Assembly (NCBI GenBank): GCA_002633005.1 | Contig: NMRA01000249.1 | Location: 502,890 to 566,889 of the forward strand | DNA length: 64,000 bases | Direction: 5' to 3' | From: Phoronis australis | Lineage: Eukaryota; Phoronida; Phoronidae | Shown: positions 12,490 to 24,258 of the stretch, in pieces | Layout: each line of letters opens with the position of its first letter | Numbering within the stretch: the stretch's first letter is position 1 | The notes under the pieces: generated by a model | Database searches by the model: none | Told to the model about the DNA's origin: nothing | What the model saw: only the letters and a program-made list of their open reading frames with translations | Made by a program: the position numbers and the translations under genes

Positions 12490-14171
12490 GTCTGTCTGTT
12501 TTTTGTAAGCTACTGAATTAAAAGGATATCAAACCCGGTTTTTGGCTTATTAACGAATACTAAAAATGAATTTCCAATCCATTTGTCTAAAACAAAATTA
12601 AACTCTGTAACCGTCAACAACCCTCTGCAATTTGGAGACATTTTTTGAAAACTCCTTATGAAGTCTGCTAACCGGACAAGCGCGAGTAACACTTTAGGGG
12701 AGTTACGCGTCAACTTGGGAAAGACTACCCACCACTGAAGAACCCCGGTATATGATATATGACATAATGTGTGTGAGGTTTTAGTTAAATCGTGCTCTTA
12801 TTATTCAAATTGGACGCCAATGATGCACTATAGCAGGTGACAGAACCATTTTTGATTGAAATCACCAAAACAAGGGTTTAGTTTCCTATTAAAGACTCGT
12901 GCAGTGCTATTTACATGTAGGTCAAGCCCAAAACGCAAATTTAACTACATGTACATGTATATAAGAGAGGCAACGGTGATTTCAAAAAGTGATGTTGGCG
13001 TTATTGTTCACAAGCGCTTGAAAATTTATCGAGATAAATATCTCGTTCGGAACAGCACGTCCGAATATCCTCTCGTCGATGATTTGCGGATATTTGAATA
13101 AATAAATTCGGAAGTCAGACGAAGTTCAACGAATTTCCTCAACTCTTTAAGCTCAGTGAAATACTTTTTGCCGGGTACAAAATGTCAAATTGTATTACTC
13201 CAGGCGACAATATTGCGACCTTCTTCCTATTTTCCAGGAACCGGTCGTGTTGCAGAGTGCTTATTCTACAAACGGGCAAGAGAACAAAAGTTTCGACTTC
13301 AAAGAATAAACCTGTATCTTGCATCGTACATAGAAGAAAACACCATTCAAGTTGCTGTTCAGCAGAGAATTATTGCATTCATTGAACCTTAGTTATTTCT
13401 TAACGAAAAATCGAAATCCAGAGCATTGTCTGAAGTACGTGGCGTGATTTCTTACATTTATAAGGGATTTACAAAAGTGTCAAAACGGTGTAGATCCTCA
13501 ACTTCCTGGATCCTCGCTTGAGCGTTGCCAATGTCTAGTACCGTTGTGTCGTAGTCGAAGAGATGAATGTACATGTAGAACCTCATATCAGTGCAGTGTG
13601 CATGTAGTTAAAAATACCGGTAATATAACTTTATCCAAACTGCGTTTTTTCTAATTCCAGTCTTTAATACATGAGGTCTGGTAAAGCTAGCTCTCGCAAG
13701 TGTGTTTTTTTAAGACGCATTTTGTAATTATCGACAAAAATGGCGTTGAAATATCGTATATTGTAGAACTCTCGGTAATGCTTAGCAATGCATCCCTCCT
13801 AAGTTGTCAACGTGTGCACTTTGGAGAAAAAAACGATATTTATCTACCAAATTATCATTTTGAAGTGCTGTTTCATTATATAATAAGGCAAACAGTTTCT
13901 GCCTCATTAACCCTGATATTTGTGGGTAGTTATGTACGAATTGTAAATATGATTATTTTTATTGTTCCGATATCATGTATGCTGTCCCATCTGTAACCAG
14001 CCATGCCGTTTGTGACCGCCTTTCTTGTACATGTATGTGAAATGCAAAACGTAGTTTGAAAACGTCAAAAACATGACAAATGCAGTTGGGAATGTGACCT
14101 ACAATACGGATTTGGAAATGGTTTCTGCGTTTTAGCTTTGATTTTTTGTACGAAGTTTATCGGAAAATAAA
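12490..14171 (+). other. 3' UTR / downstream flank of the SLC6 gene
   Basis: No further exon is visible after the stop codon. Candidate polyadenylation signals are ATTAAA at 12517-12522, AATAAA at 13097-13102 and AATAAA at 14166-14171. Which one is used cannot be told without transcripts. The open frames here are unsupported. ACATGTACATGTAT at about 12948 is one of several CATGTACATG palindromes in the window. Confidence 0.45.
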
Positions 14172-14289
14172 ATATTTGTATTATGCTGGTGTTACATGAC
14201 TAATTGAAACCGATACAGAAATCAGGGCATGTGTGATAATAGGAGCGGTAACGGCCACAAAGGTGGCGGTGGCATTAGGGCGACGTCGA

Positions 14290-14535
14290 TGTCAGTTCTA
14301 CGTTTTCAGTAATGGGGGGCTTATGATTCGAGCGAATCCGAGGCGCGTAGCGCCGAGCGGAAGGAAGGTCGGGAGGGGGTTTCCACCTACATGTACCGTG
14401 TAAGGTTTTTTTGTGGTTTTTAGTACCTGGTTTTGTTTTTTTTTTTGGCGAATTTTTTTTTTCAATTTCTATTTTGATCTTGTCCCGAGGGGGGTTTGAA
14501 CCCCCTGAACCCCCCTGAAGATCCGCCTCTGGACT
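14290..14535. mobile_element. Degenerate element with a GGCGGATCTTCAGGGGGG end
   Basis: Read on the - strand, the right edge (ending about 14533) starts CCAGAGGCGGATCTTCAG and continues into G-rich sequence ending CCCCTCGGGACAAG. This is the same type of terminus seen at 6024, 9337 and 21413. The left part carries the CGAGGCGCGTAGCGCCGAG palindrome and T-rich runs. The left boundary is uncertain. Confidence 0.45.
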
Positions 14536-16149
14536 TCAAAGAAAAGGGATGAAGCCGGCTGTGCAACCAGTGAGTAAGATGTACTAGCTGTGTTTGTGCT
14601 TCTACAATGTACATGTAACTTGCTCTTACTGCGAATCCTGTGCACATCGAGTAGCTGGCCTAAGTCTGGACACACGTGATTTTCACACAGTAAAGAAATA
14701 GAGACACGAAGCTCCATTCATTTCACTAGGAGTCAGGTGTAATCAACTGTTTGAAAATAATTTTTGGCTTCAGGTTTATCAAGTATTCGCACCTGTCTTG
14801 TGTTCAGAGAAGTGAAACTTTTGTTTTTAATGATATTTTGTATAAAAGTTTTAACAGGCCAGGTGTTTATAACTTAATATAACTTTATACTCTATAACTA
14901 GTTAGCGGTGGATTTTTTTCAAAAGATTATTTTTACTGCTATATTGTCCTAACTTGTTCGTTTAATTTGTTTAATGTCACTCCCAATTGTTAATTTTGTC
15001 TGAATGCCTAAGACGTTTTTTATTAATATTTACGCATTTTATGAATACACAAACTCCAAAATTTCAACATGTAATGTTTCACCAAATTCATTGGGAAATT
15101 AAGCAAAAATGTGCAACTTTTAACGCGATTTTTTCATTTCAAAGTACACCTATAACTGAAGTGAAAAACGTTGAAAATTGATATCGCCAGGTGAACGAAC
15201 TCACAAAAGCTAGTTAAAGATAAATGTACTACAGCGCAGTGGTAACTGAATAAATGTAACAATATTACCATTAAACTCGTAGCACAAAACATCCAGAGAT
15301 GACAGACTAGAATCTTTTTCTATTTCCATAGTAAATTTTATGGATGGACATGGGGAGTTCGTGAATTGAAAAATAGGTCTGTTTTATCTACAGAGGAGGA
15401 AATCCAAAATGTGTCGTCAGCATATCTACGATGCAAATCCGGTTTGAAATCCATGGAGCAGCTGTCAAAGGTACCTGACTCTAGGTAGTTCGTAAATTTG
15501 CTTGCTATGTTACGCACCTCGTAGAGTCAACAGATATCTTCTTTCAACCTGTTGTAGAAAATGAGTGCTCTAACACAGTGTTAACATAATTGCCCTACAA
15601 TAAATTCGTGTGCTTTAGTCTGATGATGTTTTTAGAAATAAAGCGAAACGTTATGGAGTTTTTGCTTCGATTTCTCAGCATTTTTCCAAGTAACTAATAC
15701 CAATGGCTATTTATGCAACCGTGTTAAACAGAAATCAGGAATTTGAAAACACTCAACGAAACGTTGGTTGTCGGAGGTCTGGGGTGTTATGGTCAGTCAG
15801 AATTAACAGAACGCAGTACAAATGTAAAAGACGAAATGACGTAGTACAAATCATCGGAACGCAGTGGTCGTGGTTCCGATCTAGCGGGGAAATGCAATTC
15901 AGTACTTTTTCATGCATATAATGCGCGCCACCTCAAGACCAGGTACTACCCGCAACAGAAAGACAGGTGAAAATGCAACGCCTTTGAAGTCTTATATTAC
16001 AGAGCACGTTAAATTAACTTCGGAACTGACCTCACACGTTTAGGTTATTGAAAATGTCGCCCATCTGTTTTCACAATATTTTTTCGACACGAACTTGAAC
16101 ATCGTTACTACATGTATTTCAAGCCAACGCTCTGCATGTAGGATCAGAG
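14536..16149. other. Intergenic, no gene recognised
   Basis: This is AT-rich sequence between the SLC6 3' flank and the small secreted-protein gene. I see no exon, repeat array or RNA gene I can support. The promoter of the next gene should be near the end of this stretch, but there is no convincing TATA box at the expected distance. Confidence 0.5.
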
Positions 16150-18568
16150 ATGAAATATTCACTACTGCCAGTATTTTTGGTTGGTTTGGTAAGTCAAGTA
16201 CATGTAGATAACTTATACTCTTTACTGCAGAAGACGTGAGCTAGGGTTTTCATGTTAGGTTAATAACCGAAGTAATACCAATAGTTTGCTGAAAATGTTG
16301 TTCTAATATAGGGGATCCAGGGGGTTTGTGTTCTGACTAAAACGTGAATGTCTCTAAAGTTATATATCGGCTGTGTTAAGACTACTTTCGTTGTTGTTAT
16401 TTGTATTTACATGTTGGATGCAATATTGTTTAGATTTTCTTGATTTGTAAAATTAAAATGCTTACAAAGTTCAATAAAAAATATGCAAGTAGAATTTAAA
16501 ACGACCTTGGACTAAGATGGATTATTAAAATAATTAATGATGAAAAGATCCTCTTAAAATTTAAAACAGAAGCTACGATTTTCACAACATGTTGGACATG
16601 ACGTGCAGAAGTGGCAAAATTAGACAGCAGGTCGAGGCATAAAGACACACTCAGTCAGTTCTGTTTCAATGGGCAAAACCCTCCTAGCACAGTGCACTTT
16701 AGGAGGTGGTTATCCGCAAGATAAAATGACAGCAGAGACGTGGCTCCATGGGATATCCGTTAAGAGGAAGAAAAAGCAATGTATACCCGTTTCGTAGGTA
16801 TGAAGAAGAAAGGTGTCTGCAAAATCAATATGTGAAAGGACACTTAACGAGAAGATTTTGTCGACAGATCATAAGTCCCTTGTTTAGTCTATCGTTTCTT
16901 TTAAAGACAACTTATGACTTCTTACCTTCTAAATCGCATTTAATACTGTGAAACCTTGTGGACGACGAAGGGTGCTTTGACTGTGGATTTGCTGAAAGAC
17001 TGGTGCAAGTGATGTCAAGCTGTGTGTGGACGTTAAACGAAGGGAAAATGCAAGGAGCTACAGAAAGGTTTTGAAAGAATTTGTTCATATACTTGGAGAG
17101 GCATTCACAGAGGAAGGTTTTCCAAGGGAAGGTTTATCACGTATAGAGGACAAGGTGATTCCATATGGCATGCCACTGGAACATAACTTTTGACATTTCA
17201 AAATACTTAAGCCAGATTCACACAGCTTCTGGTTCACACAATTATGCGGCAAGTGGTCTAATATACGGATTGTTCTAAAACCCCTCGACCCTACACCCCA
17301 CATCCCCCTCGACCCACGGCACCTTCGACCCACAACGCCCACAAACCACAATCGCCTCGACCCACAACCTGCGGCAATAGATGTATCTGCGCTTTTTACA
17401 CATTTCGCTGAATGACTTTACCCTAAGACATACCAACCGCTAATCTGCTCAGGCTCAAGTCAGGTGGTAAGAACAGAAAGTGGCGCGAGAACGTGATTGC
17501 GAGCGTGCAATCGTTGTCACAGGAACAGTTCCACAAACGTTAACAAATGGCCTTGTACAACTGGAGAGAGTACGTTAACGTGAATGTACGTCATTTTGCA
17601 TTTTTATTATCTATGGTTTCATCACGGTTGCAGTCCCAGAAGGTTTTCCAGGAAACTAAGCGCTTTGTAATCAGAATAAGAATCCCGTGGTCGGTGCCGC
17701 ACGTGAGACAAATCAACAGTGCCGTTCCAAGGTGCAAATTCAGATTTTAACGCTCTGAGAAGGAGTATGTTGGGAAAACTCCTGTGCAAATTCACACGGG
17801 TTAAATTCAATTTGTTAGATTCGTGAGAATGTAGTTTTCAGCAATTTGTTTTGTAGCTATGTGCCTTAGGAGATCCAGCGAGTTTACTGAGCAGACATTC
17901 CCGAGGTTTGACTGCCCACAACGTGACAATAGTTGTACCACTCAAGATCAAGCACCCACCGAAGATGGTGTGCAACGTTTCTTACAGCGTATACTACAAT
18001 GGAGTCCTCGAAGTTTCAAATCCGATGTCCAATGACGTTGCAGTGATTGTCGTCAACAGGTAAGGGAGTTGCACCACAGCCATGGAGCAGAAGCCTTCGG
18101 ACGGTCTGCGAATTGAAATTCCTTCATGCAGTAAAAAGTTATGACATGTTTTGTAATGTGTTACAATTGTATATTTTTATTTAAAATACACTATCCAGGT
18201 GGGCCATTTCTATACAAGGGGTTTGAAATTATAAAAATGTTCAACAATTTGGCGCTTTCTGCGAATGAAATGTGATTACTCTTGCACACATTCGCAAAGT
18301 TGAAAAATGATGCATTTCCGATACGTTTATGTCAGTTGATTTCAAACTTATCATCTCCAGAATGTGGGATACACTCGGCTACCATGGTAACGAAACAAAG
18401 CATTACACCATTGCAGCAGGAGAAATAGTCGACATTGTTGTATTCTTTAAAATGGAAGTGAAATATAACTCGGACGTTTGGATCAAATATAAAGCGAGTA
18501 CAGACATCACCGTCAGCGGAGAGACGACGCCTTTCTTCACCAAAGTGGATCCCCACATAACTTGCTAA
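16150..18568 (+). CDS. Small secreted protein of unknown family (149 residues, three exons)
   Basis: Exons are 16150-16188, 17857-18059 and 18361-18568 (TAA). Junctions are in phase 0 and phase 2, with good donors (GTAAGT, GTAAGG). Residues 1-18 (MKYSLLPVFLVGLLCALG) form a typical signal peptide split by the first intron. The mature part has only two cysteines: Cys52, and Cys149 as the very last residue, which could pair. There are three N-glycosylation sequons at Asn35, Asn53 and Asn91. Alternating hydrophobic and polar stretches (IVVPLKIK, CNVSYSVYY, DVAVIVVNR, IVDIVVFFKM, VWIKYKAS) suggest a beta-sandwich. I do not recognise the family and assign no function. AATAAA follows the stop by 68 bases, which supports this terminal exon. 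An alternative acceptor at 17841 is excluded because it reads into a stop. Confidence 0.75.
17277..17368 (+). repeat. Degenerate CCTCGACCCAC minisatellite
   Basis: Four copies of CC(C)TCGACCC(A/T)AC, with one CTTCGACCC variant, occur at irregular 15-30 base spacing in a C-rich, nearly G-free strand. They lie in intron 1 of the small secreted-protein gene. The C-rich strand explains the Arg/Gly/Val-rich open frame opposite, which I do not consider a gene. Confidence 0.6.
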
Positions 18569-18635
18569 GAAGTGTGATCAAGGGTGAACATCAACGGATT
18601 TACAACCAATGTCACAGTAGTGTTTATTCCTTTGA

Positions 18636-18641
18636 AATAAA
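18636..18641 (+). terminator. Polyadenylation signal of the small secreted-protein gene
   Basis: A canonical AATAAA lies 68 bases after the stop at 18568, with a T/G-rich stretch downstream (TGGGCTTGTTTACTG). This is the normal layout for a short 3' UTR. Confidence 0.6.
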
Positions 18642-19134
18642 TCAAATATTTGATATGGGCTTGTTTACTGCATAATAATTTTATGGAGTACTTCACTGGT
18701 ACAACGAGCTCTACAGTCGACGTCTCAAAATGGCCAACTTCCTATAGTCGTCTCCGGACTTGGGTTTCGAGAGGTAGCTTTTCCCGAATATACATGTGCA
18801 AGTAAGCGCAGTAGAATGACCACACCAGTCAATAGGCACCAACTCTATCCCCGGTCGCCACCAATTTCCCCCGCCTTCTCTCCCATATCATACATGTATG
18901 TCTTCGTATTTTTTCATTGTACATGTATGTTCTGCTGCCCGATTTGTTTCATGCACTGACCGAACTTAACTCAATTTCTGCCCGAATCTGGGCAAAAACT
19001 ACCATGCTAGCGACATTGTGTAACTTGAAACCAATTTTAAATAAGCACTTGGCTTCTTCTTAGCTCTCAAAGTTGAATTCTCAAACAAAGCGCCTCTAGG
19101 TTGAGAAACAATACCACGCCTATCCAATCTTTAA
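18642..19134. other. Intergenic, no gene recognised
   Basis: Apart from two ACATGTATG motifs near 18892 and 18920, I see no structure. It ends where the first copy of the long duplicated segment begins. Confidence 0.5.
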
Positions 19135-20085
19135 TTGTTGCCGGAAGACTGGCAGCTCAGGTACTGTGTACATGTACTTGCGTCATTTTCGAATTTGCAT
19201 TTGTTACCTTTCTGGAGTCAGTGATGGATTCGATGGTCTTTTTGATAACGGAAATAGAATCCTTGCTCGGCAAGGAATATAACTAAAAGATAAAGCCGAT
19301 TTAATGAAATTAGAGGACATGATTCGACTTCAACCAACTAAACGGCAAAATGCAACTTAAGCTTCCAGCAAATTTTCATTTTGGCAAAAATGTAAAACGT
19401 ACAAGGGTTACTAAAAAGTCACCTCTTAACAAATTAATTATTGAAATTTCGTTGTAGGGTGTCAGTACTATATTTTATCGACTTTATGCTTATAGTCCCT
19501 TGTTTATTGCTGTTTGCGTCGGCCAGATCTGTTGCGGTAAAATTAGAGGTAAGTAGGCGCCCAAAGCCCACCGTATCACCATGAGCATTGAACGTAACTT
19601 ACGGTGGGTTGAGGTGGTACGTTCAAATAACAAAATGTGGTTGGCTGCGCCTACGTGCGCCTACGCCCCAACTGAGCACTAGCGTAGGCGCGGATATCAA
19701 GTACCTCATATTTTAGAAAACTGGCTTCTGCAGAAACAGAAAAAAAATTTTTTTCTTATATACGTTATTTTAATGCCCATCGTGTTTTTGCTGCAGTAAG
19801 AGGAAATATAAGAGTTCATTGGCTTTGGTTTTGAGTTGCACTAGGGAAATTTGGCCTTCTCAAACGCACTTGTTTCAATTTCACGATTATTCCATTGCAT
19901 GTTGCAAGACGGCGATTATTCATTGTGGTCGCTAGCCTTGGTTTCCGCGAAAGTTGGGCAGCTGTCCGTGACTACAGTTGGCAATTTGTAATACCATAAC
20001 AACTATGATCAACGAATTTTATTGTTGTATAGGCCGATCAGGTCATATCTCAAACTTTAAGAAGCTTGTACATTCGACATTAATC
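19135..20085 (+). repeat. Long duplicated segment, copy 1
   Basis: This ~951-bp segment is nearly identical to 23061-24026, with scattered substitutions and small indels. It contains a GGTAAGTAGG donor-like site, an inverted CACCGTA...TACGGTGG pair near 19568-19608 and a CTACGTGCGCCTACG motif. An open frame that is uninterrupted in copy 2 is broken by TAG here (about 19455), so the segment is probably non-coding. It could be a dispersed repeat or a segmental duplication. Confidence 0.85.
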
Positions 20086-20279
20086 CCAAGAAATGCATTT
20101 TCAGCTGTATAGTACTTCTTCATCGTCATCGTCTCTCCGTTCTCAAAATTATGTTGACCGCGCTCTGCGGGTCAAAAATGGCGCATTTCAAAGTTTGAAA
20201 GTGAACAGAAAGATTTAAGCTGCAAGCTAAAAATATTAACACCTGCAGAGAGCTCTACGCTCAATGGCTTAATGCTCAA

Positions 20280-20461
20280 GGCCTATGCCGTGCATGAATT
20301 CGCCTCCCCTCCCCCACCCGGCAGCGCCGGGAGCCCCGGCACCCCTCGCAGTTGGGGGTATGCCGCGCGCATATGCTAGTGGGCGCACCCCGAGGTGCCA
20401 AATGTCTGGGAGAATTTTAGGGGAGACATGGCCCCCTTGCCCCCTCCCTAAATCCGCCACT
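20280..20461 (-). mobile_element. GGCGGATTTAGGGGG-family element, reverse orientation
   Basis: Read on the - strand from 20461 it starts CAGTGGCGGATTTAGGGAGG, then GGGGGCCATGTCTCCCC, AATTCTCCCAGA and a G-rich CACCTCGGGGTGCGCCC stretch. This is the same motif order as 7104 and 63319. The GC-rich interior produces Pro/Ala/Gly-rich open frames on both strands, which are artefacts. Confidence 0.6.
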
Positions 20462-20602
20462 GCGTTTCCGGTGATCCGGACGTGGTGCACCCGCCTTGTT
20501 CACTGAGTGGTGCCCCGGCGGCCACTCCGGCGGTGACATAGGGGTTAACTGGATAGCTGGCTCCGTAAACTATTTTTGAGCGGACTCTCAAAGTCCTCCA
20601 TC

Positions 20603-21413
20603 ATAGGCGGATTTAGGGGGGCCCAGGGCCCCCCCCCTTGGCTGCCGGAAAAAAATAAAACAGCAAGAGCGTAGGGAAATGTTGAGTTAATTAATTAACN
20701 NNNNNNNNNNNNNNNNNNNNNNNNNNNNNNNNNNNNNNNNNNNNNNNNNNNNNNNNNNNNNNNNNNNNNNNNNNNNNNNNNNNNNNNNNNNNNNNNNNNN
20801 NNNNNNNNNNNNNNNNNNNNNNNNNNNNNNNNNNNNNNNNNNNNNNNNNNNNNNNNNNNNNNNNNNNNNNNNNNNNNNNNNNNNNNNNNNNNNNNNNNNN
20901 NNNNNNNNNNNNNNNNNNNNNNNNNNNNNNNNNNNNNNNNNNNNNNNNNNNNNNNNNNNNNNNNNNNNNNNNNNNNNNNNNNNNNNNNNNNNNNNNNNNN
21001 NNNNNNNNNNNNNNNNNNNNNNNNNNNNNNNNNNNNNNNNNNNNNNNNNNNNNNNNNNNNNNNNNNNNNNNNNNNNNNNNNNNNNNNNNNNNNNNNNNNN
21101 NNNNNNNNNNNNNNNNNNNNNNNNNNNNNNNNNNNNNNNNNNNNNNNNNNNNNNNNNNNNNNNNNNNNNNNNNNNNNNNNNNNNNNNNNNNNNNNNNNNN
21201 NNNNNNNTTTTTTCTTCTTTTTCTTTTTCTTTGCCTTTTTTCTTGGATAATACTTCAGGAATCAAGGAAAATGCTTGATTTTTAGAGGAAAAAACAGACA
21301 AATTTTCCTACCACCCCCATTCGGTGCCATGCGCATCTAATCGTGCTTTGTATAAATGTTTTCACACAACATGTTGGGCCCCCACCCTTGTGATATCCTA
21401 GATCCGCCACTGG
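20603..21413. mobile_element. Element with GGCGGATTTAGG / CCTAGATCCGCC inverted ends spanning the assembly gap
   Basis: The left end is ATAGGCGGATTTAGGGGGGC. The right end, reverse-complemented, is CCAGTGGCGGATCTAGG, followed by GGGGGCCC. The inverted ends face each other across the N run, so the gap probably lies inside one repeat. The interior flanks are poly-purine (left) and TTTCTTC-rich (right), which would explain why assembly failed. Confidence 0.5.
20700..21207. other. Assembly gap (508 N)
   Basis: This is unknown sequence. The open frame that runs across it is meaningless. The gap sits between the two copies of the long duplicated segment, so the local order and copy number should be treated with caution. 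Confidence 0.98.
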
Positions 21414-21599
21414 TCGATTTCCACATGTTGTTTGAATTTTGTTGATTCTTGACCTGTGGACGAGACGCCGGTGGCAGTCTTGCTAAGTTTGTAGCCGGTT
21501 AAAGTCAAGGAGTTTTGTGGAGACTGAGACGACCCCCGGGGTCTCGCTACCCCCCGGAAGTGAAATTGCGGACTGCTTTTGGACAGACGAAGCGCCACC

Positions 21600-21648
21600 T
21601 GTCGTATGTTGATATGTTTCCCGAGTGAAATCAATATGGCGGTCGCTG
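21600..21648 (+). promoter_or_regulatory. Candidate promoter / first non-coding exon of the CCDC17 homologue
   Basis: TCAATATGGCGGTC at 21631-21644 resembles the YY1 site (CAANATGGCGGC) often placed just downstream of animal transcription starts. A GTAAGT donor follows at 21649. No TATA box is seen. A non-coding first exon spliced to the exon-1 acceptor at 24195 would be consistent with this. It is inference, with no transcript evidence. A reading frame from this ATG gives only four codons before the donor. Confidence 0.3.
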
Positions 21649-22833
21649 GTAAGTTTTTAAAGTTTTGACAAAATTTAATTAGGCCTACGTCAAACCAGCC
21701 GATATTTTTTTGTTCAACGCCTTGTCTAAAAAGGTAACTAGTCTTTTTATTTTCTTTTCGGTGTGTTTGATTCATTTTCAATGGTTTGGTTTCCCCGGTT
21801 CACTTTAGTTTCGAATGCGCCTTGGCTGAAGGGAGTGAGAAGCCGTGAGGGTGAGGTTTGAGCCAAATAAGCCTAATGAAGTTTTAGGTCTGAGTTGAGT
21901 TTTGAACCGACTAGCAGATTGAATATTGAATGAGAAATTTGCATTTGCGAAATTTACTTTTGCTTTCTAAAAATGTTCTCTATCCCATGCTTAGTTGAGA
22001 ATCCGTGAATTATTTAATACGGCAATAGCAAAAACTAACTGATTAAGTAGCCATTACAAGTACATTAGTTAGATGACCCTGACTTTTTCAAATGATTTAC
22101 AGTTGGTCCTGTATGTTCAGGCTTATACTGTTTACAATCCGACTCTATTAACGTATATACTTGATGGTATTAATTTCTGAGTCCTCTATAGTCACGGTGA
22201 TTCCAAAAGTGTTCGTTTCTTATTCATGATTTCCGAGTTTTTCCAAGGCATTCATTTGCAACGCGGGTTTGGTGAGGCAGCATTTTTAAAAGTGTAACAC
22301 CTTTTTTCAGGATTGATAAGTAACGGTTAATCTAGAGTGAAGTTGGTTCGATGCAGAATGTGTTTTGTGTTCGCGTATTAGTTATCTTATTACCTAATTT
22401 TACTTGTTTGAAACAATTTTTGTCTCTGAGACATCACATGTCTGCCATAACACAAAACACGAAATCATGTCTGCGAGATGTCAAGAGCTTTTGAGGATGC
22501 TTGTTTTCCGTGAGGGTCACATGCAATCTTGTGTTTCTTCTTAATAAGAAGTTTTGAAAAGGCGGGTTTGTGGTCAGGCTTTCAAACTGACACTATGACT
22601 TAAACTCTATCTAGCTATGATGCCCTGCAACATTTGGATGCTCTGTTCATTATTTGGTCACCCAAGTAAACCAAGCGGGAAGTCATTGGTGTCTTATTTA
22701 ATTGTCCAGAATAAAAAAGTTTGTAATTCAGATGTGATGTAAGGTAAGATGAGATTTATTGCAGACCTATGTCGTCACAGTAACAGTAAACACACATAAG
22801 ACCAATTTGACTTTTGGTCATATTAAAACTCGG
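21649..22833. other. Putative 5' intron, nothing else recognised
   Basis: AT-rich sequence with no supported exon. It precedes the first 228-bp repeat unit. Confidence 0.4.
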
Positions 22834-23061
22834 TCACAATCATTGTTCGAATAATAGCCTGACAAATATTGGAGAACCTGGCTTTTTGGATGCTCAGTCC
22901 TAGCTCCTTTGCAGAGGCTTGTAGCCAGGTAAGTTAATTTTCTAATGTTATAAGCAACATTCAGTTCATGATTTTAAATGTTCTAATCTATTGCTCAATT
23001 ACAGACACTCAGTAAAGTCCATATCTCATGAATTCAATGTAAAGCCTGAGCCTGCAAAATC
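22834..23061 (+). repeat. 228-bp direct repeat, upstream copy (partial CCDC17 5' end)
   Basis: It matches 24025-24252 over 228 bases with a single visible substitution (ACACTC versus ACACAC). It contains a potential 14-base exon (22915-22928) followed by a GTAAGT donor, then an ACAG acceptor at 23001-23004 and 57 bases equal to the 5' UTR of CCDC17 exon 1. It breaks off at AAAATC, where the inserted long segment begins, so this copy lacks the start codon. Confidence 0.9.
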
Positions 23062-24024
23062 AATCTTTAATTGTTGCCGGAAGACTGGCAGCTCAGGTAC
23101 TTTGTACATGTATGTACTTGCGTCATTTTCGAATTTGTATTTGTTACCTTTCTGGAGTCACAGTGATGGATTCGATGGTCTTTTTGGTAACGGAAATAGA
23201 ATCCTTGATCGGCAAGGAATATAACTAAAAGATAAAGCCGATTTAATGAAATTAGAGGACATGATTCGACTTCAACCAACTAAATGGCAAAATGCAACTC
23301 AAGCTTCCAGTAAATTTTCATTTTGACAAAAATGTAAAACGCACAAGGGTTCCTAAAAAGTCACCTCTTAACGAATTAATTATTGAAATTTCGTTGTACG
23401 TTGTCAGTACTATATTTTATCGACTTTATGCTTATAGTCCCTTGTTTATTGTTGTTTGTGTCGGCCAGATCTGTTGCGGTAAAATTAGAGGTAAGTAGGC
23501 GCCCAAAGCCCACCGTATCACCATGAGCATTGAACGTAACTTACGGTGGGTTGAAGCGCTACGATCAAATAACAAAATGTGGTTGGCTGCGCCTACGTGC
23601 ACCTACGCCCCACTTCAGCACTAGCGTAGGCGCGGATATCAAGTACCTCATATTTTAGAAAACTGGCTTCTGCAGAAACAGATAAAATTTTTTTTCTTAT
23701 ATAGGTTATTTTAATGCCCATCGTGTTTTTGCTGCAGTAAGAGGAAATATAAGAGTTCATTGGCTTTGGTTTTGAGTTACACTAGGGAAATTTGGCCTTC
23801 TCAAACGCACTTGTTTCAATTTCACGATTATTCCATTGCATGTTGCAAGACGGCGATTATTCATTGTGGTCGCTAGCCTTGGTTTCCGCGAAAGTTGGGC
23901 AGCTGTCCGTGACTACAGTTGGCAATTTGTAATACCATAACAATTATGATCAACGAATTTTATTGTTGTATAGGTCGATCAGGTCATATCTCAAACTTCA
24001 AGAAGCTTGTACATTCGACATTAA
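23062..24024 (+). repeat. Long duplicated segment, copy 2, inserted between the 228-bp repeats
   Basis: This copy of 19135-20085 is bounded at both ends by the 228-bp direct repeats, sharing one or two bases at each junction. It carries a 68-codon open frame at 23292-23498 that is interrupted in copy 1. I see no homology for that frame. Direct flanking by a 228-base duplication is far longer than any usual transposon target-site duplication. Confidence 0.88.
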
Positions 24025-24252
24025 TCACAATCATTGTTCGAATAATAGCCTGACAAATATTGGAGAACCTGGCTTTTTGGATGCTCAGTCCTAGCTCCTT
24101 TGCAGAGGCTTGTAGCCAGGTAAGTTAATTTTCTAATGTTATAAGCAACATTCAGTTCATGATTTTAAATGTTCTAATCTATTGCTCAATTACAGACACA
24201 CAGTAAAGTCCATATCTCATGAATTCAATGTAAAGCCTGAGCCTGCAAAATC
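24025..24252 (+). repeat. 228-bp direct repeat, downstream copy with CCDC17 exon-1 5' UTR
   Basis: This is the copy contiguous with the coding exon. An acceptor at 24194-24195 starts an exon at 24196, and the repeat ends at 24252, six bases before the ATG. An upstream micro-exon candidate (24106-24119, AG before, GTAAGT after) is also inside the repeat. Confidence 0.88.
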
Positions 24253-24258
24253 GTCGTC

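Noticed and set aside
20687-21301. Long open frame on the - strand
   Set aside because: It is almost entirely N from the assembly gap.
23292-23498. 68-codon frame in the duplicated segment
   Set aside because: The other copy has an in-frame stop, and no domain, signal or splice context supports it.
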